Below, in pieces: positions 55,161 to 64,000 of a stretch of 64,000 nt of DNA. Origin of the DNA: Blasia pusilla (taxonomy: Eukaryota > Marchantiophyta > Marchantiopsida > Blasiales); assembly GCA_050084515.1 (NCBI GenBank), contig CM114272.1:22692001-22756000 (forward strand). The letters run 5' to 3'. The stretch's first letter is position 1, and each line of letters begins with the position of its first letter. The position numbers were made by a program, and so were the translations under genes. The notes beneath the pieces are model-generated. The model did not search any database. It was not told where the DNA came from and saw only the letters and a program-made list of their open reading frames with translations.

Positions 55161-56639
55161 TCACTTGGCAAAAGACGACACGCTGCGGATGTAATCATTG
55201 ATCACTCGTAAATCACTGTTATCCAATTCATATATCCTGGATGTAAGACTTGGTTTCATGGATAAGCTCACATTTGAAATTACCATTTCAATGTCAATAT
55301 ATTGGCCATCACATGCATCATAAGTGAATAAGGTGTTGCTCTTACCTGTGAGCCGATACCAATTGCACAATATCTGACAAACACTGCCTGTCTGTCCATC
55401 TTTTGGGACAGGTCGGTCCAAAAGATCAATAGGAGATCTACATCTACCCCATTGACTACCGTATTTTTGTTTGATGAATAGAATGCGACCTAACCAAAAC
55501 TCTTTAGTAGGGACTATTCTGTTCTCATCCAAGTCCTTTTTTTTTCTCTTCTTTGACTTACTTGATCTAGTAGAAGGTCCAACTTGTGTAGTAGACTCAA
55601 ACAAAATAGCTACATCACTTCCAATGTCAACATAACAAGTTGGGCAAGCTAGATTACTTGGTTCTTTTACCTTACCTGTAGTGTAATATGTTTTCTGTGA
55701 CATCCGTGTTAGCCTATCTTTAGAAATGAAAGGATTGCAGGCCCAATCACTCACCAAAGTGGACTTGTAGTATATTCTGCCCTCAAATGTCACAGTAGGC
55801 ACAACTTGACAAGGAGCTCCATCTGTGCACTCCTGCAGAATTGAACTGAATACATGCCTTACCTCATGTCCCAATATTTCTGTCTCTATGGATGGATTGT
55901 TATCTGCATCCTCAGCCAAGTCCTCACCAATCATTCTAAACTCAACAAAGGTTGGTGCATCACTTTCCCAAGCATCAAGACTATTGAAATCCCTCTGCAT
56001 TGGGTTATCAATTTCTGTTTCATCAACTCTAGACTCCTCGGATGGGCAAGGGCCTACTGGTGGTCTATGTTCAACGAAATCCTCAGAGTCATCACATGCA
56101 ACCGCCTCATTTATAACAGCAGAATCAGGCCACGTCTCTGCCTCCACATCTTGTGGATGCAACCACCATCGCCTTTGACCTGTAGGCAAAGAGGACCTAG
56201 GAGACATACTCAACCTGGTCAATATTGATTTTGCTTCATCCAAACCCTCTTTAAGGGCATGAACTACCATCTCATTAGTCTGAATTAATGAATAGTCAAA
56301 CAGATTAGGAGCATCTTCTCCTATACCTAACGGATGGAGAGTTCCCCACACGTGATCTTGCTTTGGATGAGACCGGCCAATCTTTAATCCTTCTGGTCCA
56401 AATTCCAAGCCAGCCAGTCTATTCAACCCCACTGCACTATCCAACAAAGACCCAAAATCATAGTTTCGTTCATGGCCACTCATTCCACCTACCTTGCTGA
56501 AGAAGATCTCACAATAATCAAATCCTAGGAGGTGAAATGGAACTTGCAAGTATGGAAACTTGTCACGGAAAGCACACATTAGTAATACAATAAAATGGCA
56601 AGACATGTTGATATCATGGAAAGCTTGCACTGATATCAT
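55161..56639 (-). CDS. C-terminal part of the PHD-transposon protein
   Basis: 492 codons open. It contains FPYLQVPFHLLGFDYCEIFFSKVGG, HERNYDFGSLLDSAVGLNRLAG, a long acidic middle, GRIYYKSTLVSDWACNPFIS, and a basic patch SSKSKKRKKKDLDENR (possible nuclear localisation signal). Near the end are CPTCYVDIGSD and SLTSRIYELDNSDLRV. The frame continues from the upstream piece, separated by two adjacent TGA codons (56654-56649). Function is unknown. By position it is the tail of the putative transposase. The last ~185 codons recur at 23.7-24.25 kb. Confidence 0.6.
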   Translation of the reverse strand: MISVQAFHDINMSCHFIVLLMCAFRDKFPYLQVPFHLLGFDYCEIFFSKVGGMSGHERNYDFGSLLDSAVGLNRLAGLEFGPEGLKIGRSHPKQDHVWGTLHPLGIGEDAPNLFDYSLIQTNEMVVHALKEGLDEAKSILTRLSMSPRSSLPTGQRRWWLHPQDVEAETWPDSAVINEAVACDDSEDFVEHRPPVGPCPSEESRVDETEIDNPMQRDFNSLDAWESDAPTFVEFRMIGEDLAEDADNNPSIETEILGHEVRHVFSSILQECTDGAPCQVVPTVTFEGRIYYKSTLVSDWACNPFISKDRLTRMSQKTYYTTGKVKEPSNLACPTCYVDIGSDVAILFESTTQVGPSTRSSKSKKRKKKDLDENRIVPTKEFWLGRILFIKQKYGSQWGRCRSPIDLLDRPVPKDGQTGSVCQILCNWYRLTGKSNTLFTYDACDGQYIDIEMVISNVSLSMKPSLTSRIYELDNSDLRVINDYIRSVSSFAK

Positions 56640-56651
56640 GTTCTTCTCTCA

Positions 56652-57578
56652 TCACTGAGATCCTACACTCCCGTCAGAATGATCACCATGTCTTAGCCAA
56701 AGTCTCCAAAGTCGAAAGAACCACGACACTTTAGATGCCAAAACTACACGACTTCTCAAGTCATGCTTACGTGAGAAGAAAATATCAATGTAATTACCAC
56801 AAACCTCCAAGTATAGTTGGATCCCTAGGCTTCTATCATGGCGAACATCCATTCTCTCAAACATATCCTGCAAACAAGCTTGCACTCTCTTTGAAGCAAT
56901 TCGTTGAGGCCCAGCCCAATTTTGCCTATCAGTCCTATTCACATCATCCCACTTCAAGCCATGCTCGTGAATTTTGTAGTGGTTATAGACATTTGTCACA
57001 TATGACAGAGATGCATGTTGATTTCCAAGGACACAAGTAGTTGAGCATCTATCTAATGGATTAATTGCTTTCTTCCCATTGTGAGGTGCATCTTGATCTC
57101 CAAAGCCATACAGATCACCATTAGGAAGAATAGAGACAGAATATTGCCATCCTTCCCACCCAACACTATACCTACGTGCAGTAGAGTTAACACCCCTAAA
57201 ATCCTCCATCATTAGTTTTCTACGACGAGCATCCCCGTCACTGGCATGTCCTAATAACGGTCCGACATCAAGCCGACAATACTCATCCCACATTTCTTTT
57301 TTTTGCACTCCATGTTGTCTCACCCACTCTGCAGTGAACTTGTTACATGTGGCAGTAACACAGATGGCCAATTTAGGCATAGATTCATGAAGAGGATTTA
57401 CAATGACAACTCTTGCATACATGCCTTTACAATAACCCTGGAAAGTACTTACAATCTTGTGGTAGCCCTCATCACCCTCCCTGACTAGTACTTCCATTCC
57501 ATATGAACATTGGTGTGCCTCTTTGGGCCCACAAAACCCAATCAGGGTATCATACTTGGCCTCCCATCTGTCAGCCAT
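56652..57578 (-). CDS. putative transposase core of the PHD-finger transposon
   Basis: 308 codons. Landmarks are RWEAKYDTLIGFCGPKEAHQ, YARVVIVNPLHESMPKLAICV, CNKFTAEWVRQHG, VGPLLGHASDGDARRRKLM, CLQDMFERMDV, and near the end YIDIFFSRKHDLRSRVVLASKV with FFRLWRLWL. The pattern (GFC, then NPL, then a conserved SDGDAR Asp motif) recalls large uncharacterised transposase-like proteins with an acidic catalytic core. I cannot assign a superfamily and the catalytic role of SDGD is inferred. Neighbouring DNA-binding modules support a transposase. The upstream piece supplies an AEDETR motif near 57.72 kb in a broken frame. Confidence 0.55.
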   Translation of the reverse strand: MADRWEAKYDTLIGFCGPKEAHQCSYGMEVLVREGDEGYHKIVSTFQGYCKGMYARVVIVNPLHESMPKLAICVTATCNKFTAEWVRQHGVQKKEMWDEYCRLDVGPLLGHASDGDARRRKLMMEDFRGVNSTARRYSVGWEGWQYSVSILPNGDLYGFGDQDAPHNGKKAINPLDRCSTTCVLGNQHASLSYVTNVYNHYKIHEHGLKWDDVNRTDRQNWAGPQRIASKRVQACLQDMFERMDVRHDRSLGIQLYLEVCGNYIDIFFSRKHDLRSRVVLASKVSWFFRLWRLWLRHGDHSDGSVGSQ

Positions 57579-58227
57579 GACTCTTAATGTTAGGTTGTAT
57601 TCACAAGGAAAAAATTGCTCAAAGGCTTATAATTTGTTGTATTGAATCTCGCTTATAATTTTTTGTATTGAATCTCAAACACTCACCTGGGTCTCTCCTT
57701 AATCCTTGTTTCATCCTCTGCAAATATTACAGGGACATCTCCTTCAATTCCAAGAGTTTGCTTTGATGCAGACAAAATTCTGCCAACCTCCACGAATATC
57801 TCTTTGCGTAATCCAGCTCTGAAGGGTGGTAACTTGGCTCTATCTCGCTTCAATGTTTTTAGACTTGGTCCACCTAAGTTCTACGAAAGCAAAGTGGGCC
57901 ACTTGCCTACCACCAAATTGTAGCATTGCTTGGGCTATGGCTTTGGTTCTCTTACTGTACCTAAAACCCTTGGCGACCCTGGTTAGATTTCTAGCAACAT
58001 CTGTCATGAAATCCCATAACCCTTCTTTGCCACCAAATGCTCGATCCTATGCCCATTCACTATATTCCTAATGAACAGTCTCAGATCCTTCCTATCTCAG
58101 AGCTACTCCTAACAATTCCTCTAGCTTCCTCCGCCTAGTACTCAAGGCGGCTACTTTGGCAAAGATATCTTTGGGATAGAAGCCATCGTTGCTTTCTGAA
58201 TTTGGAAGTTAAATTTGCAACCCGCTT
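57579..58227 (-). pseudogene. interrupted middle region of the PHD-transposon protein
   Basis: Minus-strand pieces with stops. FMTDVARNLTRVAKGFRYSKRTK and QAMLQFGGRQVAHFAF lie near 58.0-57.9 kb, and DVPVIFAEDETRIKER near 57.73 kb. The acidic AEDETR could hold one catalytic residue. A short AT-rich gap at 57590-57690 may be an intron, with TTTTTGTATTGAATCTC repeated twice. Confidence 0.45.
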
Positions 58228-58860
58228 TCAGGCTCTGTCTTGGTACGACAATCCAACCGTATCCCCACTTTGGTATCTCTGGCTCCTCTTGGCACTAAAG
58301 CTTCGCTTCCTGTGCACCCGACCACGGAAATCATCCAATCGCTTTATCGACTCACATTTACTACACGTTAGGTTCATAAACCCGCCACCATTGTAAGACA
58401 ACCTTTCACATTGCTTGTGTCTAAAACAACCATGAATGGTCACTATAGACTCTAGAGTAGGATTGTAAACTGTGCACAACAAAGTTAACTCACAATCCCA
58501 CAAGGCCCCTCCCTCTTGATCATCAAGAACAGCCTTGACATCCATCCAATCTCCTCTCCACTTTACCATTTCATCCCACAATCCCCAACAAAGCAAACTT
58601 AGTCCTGGATCTATTGCTTCGGATCTCGACCCACCTTTCCTCGAAGAGCTCCCAACGTTGGACTTATCTCGTAAAGAACCTCGGATTGATCCTTGTGATG
58701 GGTGTTGATCCCTAGTATCCGCTTTCCTTGGTCTTCCTCTCTTCCTGCACCTCAATGCAATCTCCACGAAGCCTCCTTGACCTCAGAGGCATCCAAGTGA
58801 TCCCGGCTAACCATATGTTGTCTCAAATTATGATCCAAATTCAGTTTCTTTGGACACATG
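58228..58860 (-). CDS. AT-hook and cysteine-rich region of the PHD-transposon protein
   Basis: The open piece 58767-58228 starts near RKRGRPRKAD, an AT-hook (GRP core in basic flanks) that would bind AT-rich minor groove. Next come SLLCWGLWDEMVKW and GCFRHKQCERLSYN with LTCSKCESIKRLDDFRGRVHRK, a Cys/His cluster that may bind zinc. Just upstream, in another frame, MCPKKLNLDHNLRQHMVSRDH resembles half of a C2H2 finger. An intron or frameshift must join the pieces. Confidence 0.55.
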
Positions 58861-59427
58861 TCAGTATGCAACTTTCCTGGACCCTACACCGACCTTAAAT
58901 AGGTATGACATATTGGCATATTGAGGATCTGTGGGAGATGGTGTCACAAAGAACACCTCCCTATCATCCCCAACATCCTCATTCAATTGGGAGACAATCT
59001 CTAGTCCTCTAGAGATGGCCTCACCATGATCAAAATGAGGTCTGTGAACAATATCACTAGGCTCCATCAATGATGTAGGCAATTTTCTTCTCTTACAAAA
59101 ACTATCCTTGTGTTTCGGGTTAACTAGATGCTTTGTCTTAAAGTTGCTAAAGCAATTTGCAATAGCTTTCACATTTTGGGAATTCTCTGCATTCCCATAG
59201 TTCACTCTACACTCCAAACACTCTAGGTATCCTCTGACATCTGTTCCATCATCCCATGTCCTCACCCTCCAATTGTGGTCTTTGTATCCATTCTTCTCAA
59301 CCCACTTCCCTAATCTGATGAACTCATCATTCCAGCATTTTGCAGCTGGATCTGCCATCAAAAGAGGCCCGAACAGAACCTTGGTTTGAGATATCAATTG
59401 AACCCACCGGACGTGCCTCAATTTCAA
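58861..59427 (-). CDS. BED-like zinc finger region of the PHD-transposon protein
   Basis: 189 codons. KCWNDEFIRLGKWVEKNG leads to YLECLECRVNYGN and ANCFSNFKTKHLVNPKHKDSF. The C-x2-C ... H-x4/5-H arrangement resembles a BED finger, common in transposases for binding element ends. The later part (SLMEPSDIVHRPHFDHGEAI) is not recognised. It overlaps the end of the next piece in another frame, so a splice or frameshift lies near 59.4 kb. Confidence 0.55.
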   Translation of the reverse strand: MKLRHVRWVQLISQTKVLFGPLLMADPAAKCWNDEFIRLGKWVEKNGYKDHNWRVRTWDDGTDVRGYLECLECRVNYGNAENSQNVKAIANCFSNFKTKHLVNPKHKDSFCKRRKLPTSLMEPSDIVHRPHFDHGEAISRGLEIVSQLNEDVGDDREVFFVTPSPTDPQYANMSYLFKVGVGSRKVAY

Positions 59428-59791
59428 TATGGTTCTGAGACATAGGAGCTGAACCTGCTACAGTCTCGGCTACAATAGACACGGTGGCTACAGAAGACTG
59501 AGAGGATACTTGCGTTGTCTTCCCACAAGGGCCTACAGGTAATTGTTGAATGACACCTACTATACCATCCAATTCCATCAGCAAAATTACCTTCTCTGCA
59601 TTCTGATGCGTTCTACCAGGGAGCCTGAAGTCCCATAAATCAAAATCAAATTCCACAATTGCAGAACATTTCAGACGCAGATCTGCTAGTGTCTGCCCAT
59701 CTAAGTAACCTAAGACACAAATAGGCTCATCATTCTCTCCTTCACCCCTCTTTTCAACCAATCTGATACTAGCTCTAGTACAGGTCAACAT
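59327..59791 (-). CDS. unrecognised region of the PHD-transposon protein
   Basis: 155 codons (IRLVEKRGEGENDEPICVLG, EFDFDLWDFRLPGRTHQNAEKVILLMELDG). No domain is recognised. It lies between the PHD cluster and the BED-like finger on the same strand. The 59792-60080 gap upstream is AT-rich and may be an intron. Confidence 0.4.
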   Translation of the reverse strand: MLTCTRASIRLVEKRGEGENDEPICVLGYLDGQTLADLRLKCSAIVEFDFDLWDFRLPGRTHQNAEKVILLMELDGIVGVIQQLPVGPCGKTTQVSSQSSVATVSIVAETVAGSAPMSQNHIEIEARPVGSIDISNQGSVRASFDGRSSCKMLE

Positions 59792-60080
59792 TGGAAACTA
59801 TGGGGATACAGACAGGAACCTGTTATACAAACCACAACAGAGAATACAACACCACATATCAGATCCAAAGCAATTCTTTGCGAGAGGTTATAGCATTTTG
59901 GACGCCATAGGAGTATACAAATTGATGTTACCTCCTTAATTTAAGATATTGCGTTTAAAGCCACCACGGGGCAAACATTTTCTTCTAAATCCTTAATCCT
60001 AAATCGCAAAATCTAGTGGCCAAACTTGCTAAATCAATTGACGTTAAAGTCTCTCTTGCATCTATTACACGAATATAGGT

Positions 60081-60806
60081 TTAATCCCGAGTAGGTAGAG
60101 ACTGGCCCTCTGGAATTATATGATGACGGCAATACACAAGTCGCCACTCACCAAAATTCCACGTGCCATTAACATCACAACCTTTATGCAGGTGTCTCTT
60201 GCCTCCTGGGGTTTGATCATAACACCAAGCACGGGGGCATCTACGACACTGCACTAAGTCATATATACCTGCCTGATATATCTTGCACGCATCACAATAG
60301 TGACGCGAGCATATGAGTGCATCAGGAGCAACAAGAGGGCTTTGCATTGTGTGAGCCTCGAGGTGAGCCTACGAGAGTCCTCCGACAAGCAAGCGGGTCT
60401 TCACACATCCCGGGTGATAAAAGGAATAACAATCCGGGTGAGCACACTTGATGAGTCGTGTCTCAAACTCAGTATGCCCAACAACACGACCAACCAGCCC
60501 ACAAGAGAAACAAATGGCTCTATCATCAACACATAGGTCACATACCCAAGGTCCACTCCAATCGTGATTTCCAGGTAGCACAACAGGGATGCACGTCTTA
60601 CCCTTGCCACTATCTGGGTTGGTAGGCATGCCACCTCCAATCCAATGAAAATGGTGACCACAAGCACCATCACAAAATATAACATCACCTCCCTCATCAC
60701 AAGAAAAGCAGCAAGGGGGATCCATCCGATGATGCTCAGCATATGAGTACTGATCTAATAGGGGAACATTCGCCATTGTGTATGTATGTACGCAATTCTT
60801 ACCCAC
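60081..60806 (-). CDS. EDM2-like PHD-finger cluster of the transposon
   Basis: Two pieces in the same frame, split by one TAG at 60371-60369. The first has CCFSCDEGGDVIFCDGACGHHFH, then WVCDLCVDDRAICFSCG and KCAHPDCYSFYHPGCV. The second has CSRHYCDACKIYQAG and LVQCRRCPRAWCY followed by HKGC. This succession (CxxCxxGGxxxxCxGxCxxxFH; CFxCG; CGHFYHPxCV; CRRCPxxYH) is the pattern of the PHD/ePHD module of EDM2, a plant regulator of transposon-linked H3K9 methylation. It probably reads histone marks. Start taken at 60806; an internal ATG at 60774 (MANVPLL) is also possible. The upstream promoter is not identified. Confidence 0.7.
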
Positions 60807-60830
60807 AGCAGAGAAAAGTCATCCACGATG

Positions 60831-61318
60831 ACTCTCTATGATGCGCAAAAAGGACCAGCAATCCACTAGTTGTCAAATCCAATGGCCTCCAATAGGGTAG
60901 TCACTTCCCTATGGTCTCCTTCAATACAACCTGCACAAATAGAACGCCAGCATGTGCAATCAGATTTATGCTGACAAGTTTTGGTAACACCAAAAATTTT
61001 CAACACATTCACTAGCCTATATGCACAAACCCGGTTTAGTAACACACCAGAATTATTCACCACATTCAGAGCCTACTTGATCACATAAGGCAATACTTAA
61101 TGATTACAGTCTCTCCTGAAACTCCGACGACAGCAAGGAGACTCAGAGATTGTGGGTGGTGACCATACACTGCGAAGCTTCTAGAATCAACTAGGAAGCT
61201 CTGTACAATACTATCTACCTTACCTAATTGGGATCCCCAAGACACGTTCGTTACCACAAAATTTTATAAGTCAAGTGTGAAGGTCATGTGTGAAGGTCAT
61301 GTGCTGGACTCAAAGTAG
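60831..61318. repeat. dispersed satellite-related repeats
   Basis: 60930-61090 matches the 7.8-9.6 kb satellite (TGCTGACAAGTTTTGGTAACACC, TTCAACACATTCACTAGCCT). 61160-61250 matches the module of 48.88-48.97 kb (AGCTCTGTACAATACTATCT, TTGGGATCCC). GTGTGAAGGTCATGTG is duplicated near 61276-61300. Confidence 0.5.
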
Positions 61319-61636
61319 GTGGAGTTGGAGGTTCTGAAAATGAAGCTTCGATCCTCTGCACAAAAGAATGTGGTATTGAAGAGGGTAGTGACGACGTTGG
61401 AGGAAAGAGTCATTTGTCTACATGAGGACACTGAAAGGCAGTGCAACGCAAAGAAATTGCTCAAAGCGGAACTCAAGAATGAATGTCAGGTGTTGGACTC
61501 GAAAGTGATGGAGTTAGAGGATCTGAAGAGTCACCGCTGGTCACTTAGTCACCATCTGAGTTCCTCTGGGCTAATGGATGGAAGAATTGTGTACACTAAA
61601 TGCTGTAATTTCCTCAAGGCGCATTCAAATACCTAG
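61319..61636 (+). CDS. coiled-coil fragment
   Basis: 106 codons rich in Leu, Glu and Lys with heptad spacing ([52 protein letters not shown]). No start context stands out and both flanks are repeats, so it is probably a gene fragment carried in. It resembles in style the coiled-coil ORF at 62.5-63.2 kb. Confidence 0.35.
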   Translation: MELEVLKMKLRSSAQKNVVLKRVVTTLEERVICLHEDTERQCNAKKLLKAELKNECQVLDSKVMELEDLKSHRWSLSHHLSSSGLMDGRIVYTKCCNFLKAHSNT

Positions 61637-61639
61637 AAT

Positions 61640-61920
61640 GGCTCTGCAAATGGGCAAAGGATGCAGACCTATATGTCATTATCGATCGCCATGGAGCTCC
61701 CGGAGCTCAGCAGGTGGACCAGCCTTTCACCGGTCAGTATGCTCCCAACATAGGCTTCTATGAGGCCTAAAAATCCTGAAATCCGAGCGTGCAGGACTGG
61801 TTCCATCTCTCCCCAAGCAAACCAAGGTGGGGCAAAGGAACTCACCGTGACCAAGAGGACACTAGAATTTGCTCGGAGGCCATATTGAGATAGAGAGAGA
61901 GCATGCTCGAAGGCTGGATT

Positions 61921-62000
<80 letters not shown>

Positions 62001-62110
62001 TCATTAAGTAGTGTCTGTCGTAGTCTTGGACGGTGCTTGAGACTGGGATGTCTCTAGAGAGAGAAGCAAGTGATGAAGGTACCATATGAGAGGAGGGAGA
62101 CACTTATATA
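61640..62110 (-). repeat. dispersed repeat with (GA)n tract
   Basis: 61922-61998 is a pure (GA)n run of about 77 bp. Around it, the minus strand (SPSSHMVPSS, SIPVSSTVQ-like) matches the module at 8020-8160, which ends in a short CTCTCTCT at the same place. The microsatellite therefore grew from a CT stretch within this repeat. Confidence 0.7.
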
Positions 62111-62539
62111 GACTCCGACAGGTTATAGACCTCAAGATATAGAAAACCCTCTAATCTTTAAAACACGGAACAAAAGGTAGGGTAGCTTTGTTAGCTTCAC
62201 TACCACCGGCGTGGGAGCTGTCACTACATCGGACGCGAATGGGCCCGTTTGCACGGCCCTGATTGAAGAGTTACAATGATCATAGTCTGAGTGTACAAAC
62301 AAAAAAATAGAACAATCAGGCTCAAAGACATCGATCAAACAAAAGCCTCGACATTAATCCACAGATTACAGACGAGACGACAACCACGGACTGCGATCGC
62401 AAGGCCGGCTGCACAAGGGCCGCCACGTGCTTGTATTGGTTGAGGTGGAGAGGGCTTAGTTCGGACAGGCCACAAGTGGTCAAAAGCAGTTTAGGGGCTT
62501 TTCCTGGTTGCAGTGGAGAGGATTTAATCTAATTCACAC
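62111..62539. other. unassigned
   Basis: Nothing recognised. Possible upstream region of the coiled-coil ORF. Confidence 0.25.
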
Positions 62540-63248
62540 TTGGCGGTGTTGGAGAGAATGGGAAAGCGAAAGTCTGCATCAGATGGGAATCCTTTGAATT
62601 CTAATTCGAAGGTCAAAGTGGTTGCTGGAGGTAAGAAAGGCGAGGCTTCAAGAATTCCATGCTCTACTGTTGCAGAGCCACTAACGCGCTTACCATTGAG
62701 CAAGCCCAGAAATGCACACGTTCATGGGGAGGATCACAAGAAGGAGACTATGGAGAACCAAATTTCAATGAATGCACATGTTCAGGGGAGGGAGTTCAAG
62801 GGGGAAGACATAGACAGCCTTCTACAACTTGCTTACATTGCAGCAAAAATCGATACGGAGGCTTCATCTCGCCATGAAGCTGAGCGGGCGGGCCGTGTTT
62901 TCAGAGATTAAAGAGAATAGGCAGCATGTGGATGAGTTATTGCAGAAGATTACGAAAAAGACTGGAGAGAATGAAGAATATCGGCTGAAGGTGGCTGAGC
63001 TATTGAGGGAGATTGCAAAAAAGACAGCAGAGAATGAAGAGCACCGGCTGCAGGTATCTGAGCTATCGAAGGAGATTACGAACAAGACTGCAGAGAATGA
63101 AGAGCACCGGCTGCAGGTGTCTGAGCTATCGAAGGAGATTACAAAAAAGAGTGCAGAGAATGAAGACCAACTCAAGAAGCTAGAAAAAGAGGGTCCACAT
63201 ATGTACGTACTCAATAGCCAGCGATGGCTTATCGTGCTCCTCGTATAA
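62540..63248 (+). CDS. coiled-coil protein with four 21-residue repeats (frameshifted)
   Basis: Two overlapping frames. 62540-62911 begins MAVLERMGKRKSASDGN, basic and disordered, and passes through DIDSLLQLAYIAAKIDTEAS. The second frame then carries on from about 62890 with EIKENRQHVDELLQKITKKT and three more units of the form ENEEHRLQVSELSKEITNKT (about 62930-63175; 63-bp DNA repeats). Heptad-like Leu/Ile spacing predicts a coiled coil. A frameshift or small intron near 62890-62911 is needed to join them. I do not recognise the family. It may be a host gene fragment. Confidence 0.45.
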
Positions 63249-64000
63249 GCTGACCAACATTGTGACCACAACCAAGAAGACGTCAACATTTGGGCAAGTA
63301 CAAGATCTCCTCATGCCCCAAGAATGAGGAAAGAAACTCTATCCGCCTCAGGCAGGGCTTCAGAATTGTAGATAATTCTATGTTGTGTATCATGCACACT
63401 ACTGTTGATCCGTCACTTTAGTGTTACAACGTGTTTCCATAGCACCAGAGACATTTGGGTAACGGGGCAGCTACATCCATGGTACTTGCGATTCTCCTCG
63501 GATGAAACGCGACAGATTTTTGCCGGGAATACAAGAAAACGCGGAGATGGAACAGAAATGAAAAGAAGTGTCTAACAGCTTTTTTGAAAAATGCACAAGT
63601 ATTTAGCAAAATAAAGAACTCACAAGGCAGAAATTCACCAATGGAGTTGAGTCGGATACTTCCACTCGAATCAAGCGTAACCCCACACCCTCCTTCTACT
63701 TTCACACACAAAGCCCTCCACAAAGCTCTCGAGAGAAATGAAGAGTCAGAGCGCGAAAGAGAGAGAGATTTCCCGCCTTTGGACGACGGCATGCTTAAAC
63801 GAAGCCCGTAGGTTTAGGCTTCTAAAACTTAGGGTTAACTTCATTTCCTCACATTTCCTTCTTAAGATCTCTAATTACAATATCTTCTCCAGACCCCTAA
63901 AAAATCAAAACTTAAAAGGAACACCCACACATCGTAAAAAAAATCGTAAACCCTAAATTTGGTATAATATTTTTTTCTGCCCCTTACTTCCTTGAACAAC
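63249..64000. other. unassigned; possible transposon terminus at the window end
   Basis: No gene recognised. 63920-64000 (CACCCACACATCGT ... CGTAAACCCTAA ... TTTTTTTCTGCCCCTTACTT) resembles the plus-strand end of the PHD-finger transposon at 54680-54770 (CACCTACGACGTTTT ... CGGAAACCCCTAA ... TTTTTTCCTCCCCCTTACTT). Confidence 0.3.

Larger units (their letters stand above)
54656..60830 (-). mobile_element. large DNA transposon with EDM2-like PHD fingers (family not recognised)
   Basis: The minus-strand 3' end is set by comparison with the fragment at 23704-24762: both match up to a G-run, GGGGGGACACTCTATGTATACC on the plus strand, at about 54656, and diverge outside it. Coding pieces on the minus strand run from 60806 to 55161: PHD cluster, unknown region, BED-like finger, AT-hook/zinc region, putative transposase core, C-terminal part. 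No matching terminus was found to the right of 60806, so the 5' end is open. A second partial copy inside the CACTA element shows it is repetitive. Confidence 0.65.

Overview
This window looks like repeat-rich nuclear DNA of a land plant or close streptophyte relative. The evidence is chromovirus-style Ty3/gypsy elements primed by initiator tRNA-Met, a plant-type CACTA (En/Spm) element with a TNP2 transposase, and EDM2-like PHD fingers. A DNMT3-like methyltransferase carried by a retrotransposon argues for a non-angiosperm lineage, but I cannot name the species. I see no intact host gene. Almost everything is nested, decaying mobile DNA with a few scrambled gene fragments.

Layout. 0.6-1.8 kb: minus-strand gag remnant. 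2.8-16.9 kb: Ty3/gypsy element A (LTRs 2802-3819 and 15913-16938, PBS at 3820), whose interior holds a ~197-bp tandem satellite (7.77-9.6 kb) and a decayed plus-strand copy (copy 1) of a second gypsy family that carries a cytosine-5 methyltransferase and a PHD finger. 18175-34040: a 15.9-kb CACTA element with matching CACTAGAAGAAA termini and dense ATGACT subterminal repeats. It holds both CACTA genes on the minus strand, a captured gag fragment, a captured piece of the PHD transposon and a rearranged LINE. 34.1-35.4 kb: tandem LTR-like units. 35.4-46.9 kb, minus strand: copy C of the methyltransferase retrotransposon, interrupted by the nearly complete copy 2 (35875-44935), with two SINE-like insertions. 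46.9-52.1 kb: nothing recognised. 52.1-53.7 kb: a CHD chromatin-remodeller gene broken into two inverted pieces. 54.66-60.8 kb: a large minus-strand DNA transposon of a family I cannot name, with EDM2-like PHD fingers, a BED-like finger, an AT-hook and a putative transposase core. 60.9-64 kb: dispersed satellite-related repeats, a (GA)n tract and coiled-coil ORFs.

How the parts work together. The methyltransferase gypsy family encodes gag - protease - linker - DNMT3-like methyltransferase - reverse transcriptase - RNase H - integrase - PHD finger. It therefore pairs a predicted writer of DNA methylation with a predicted chromatin reader at the integrase end. Its premature stops are overwhelmingly TAG where sister copies or the protein alignment suggest CAG (CHG context), or TGA where they suggest CGA (CG context). 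That is what mutation driven by cytosine methylation would leave. The 55-61 kb transposon separately joins histone-reader PHD fingers to a transposase.
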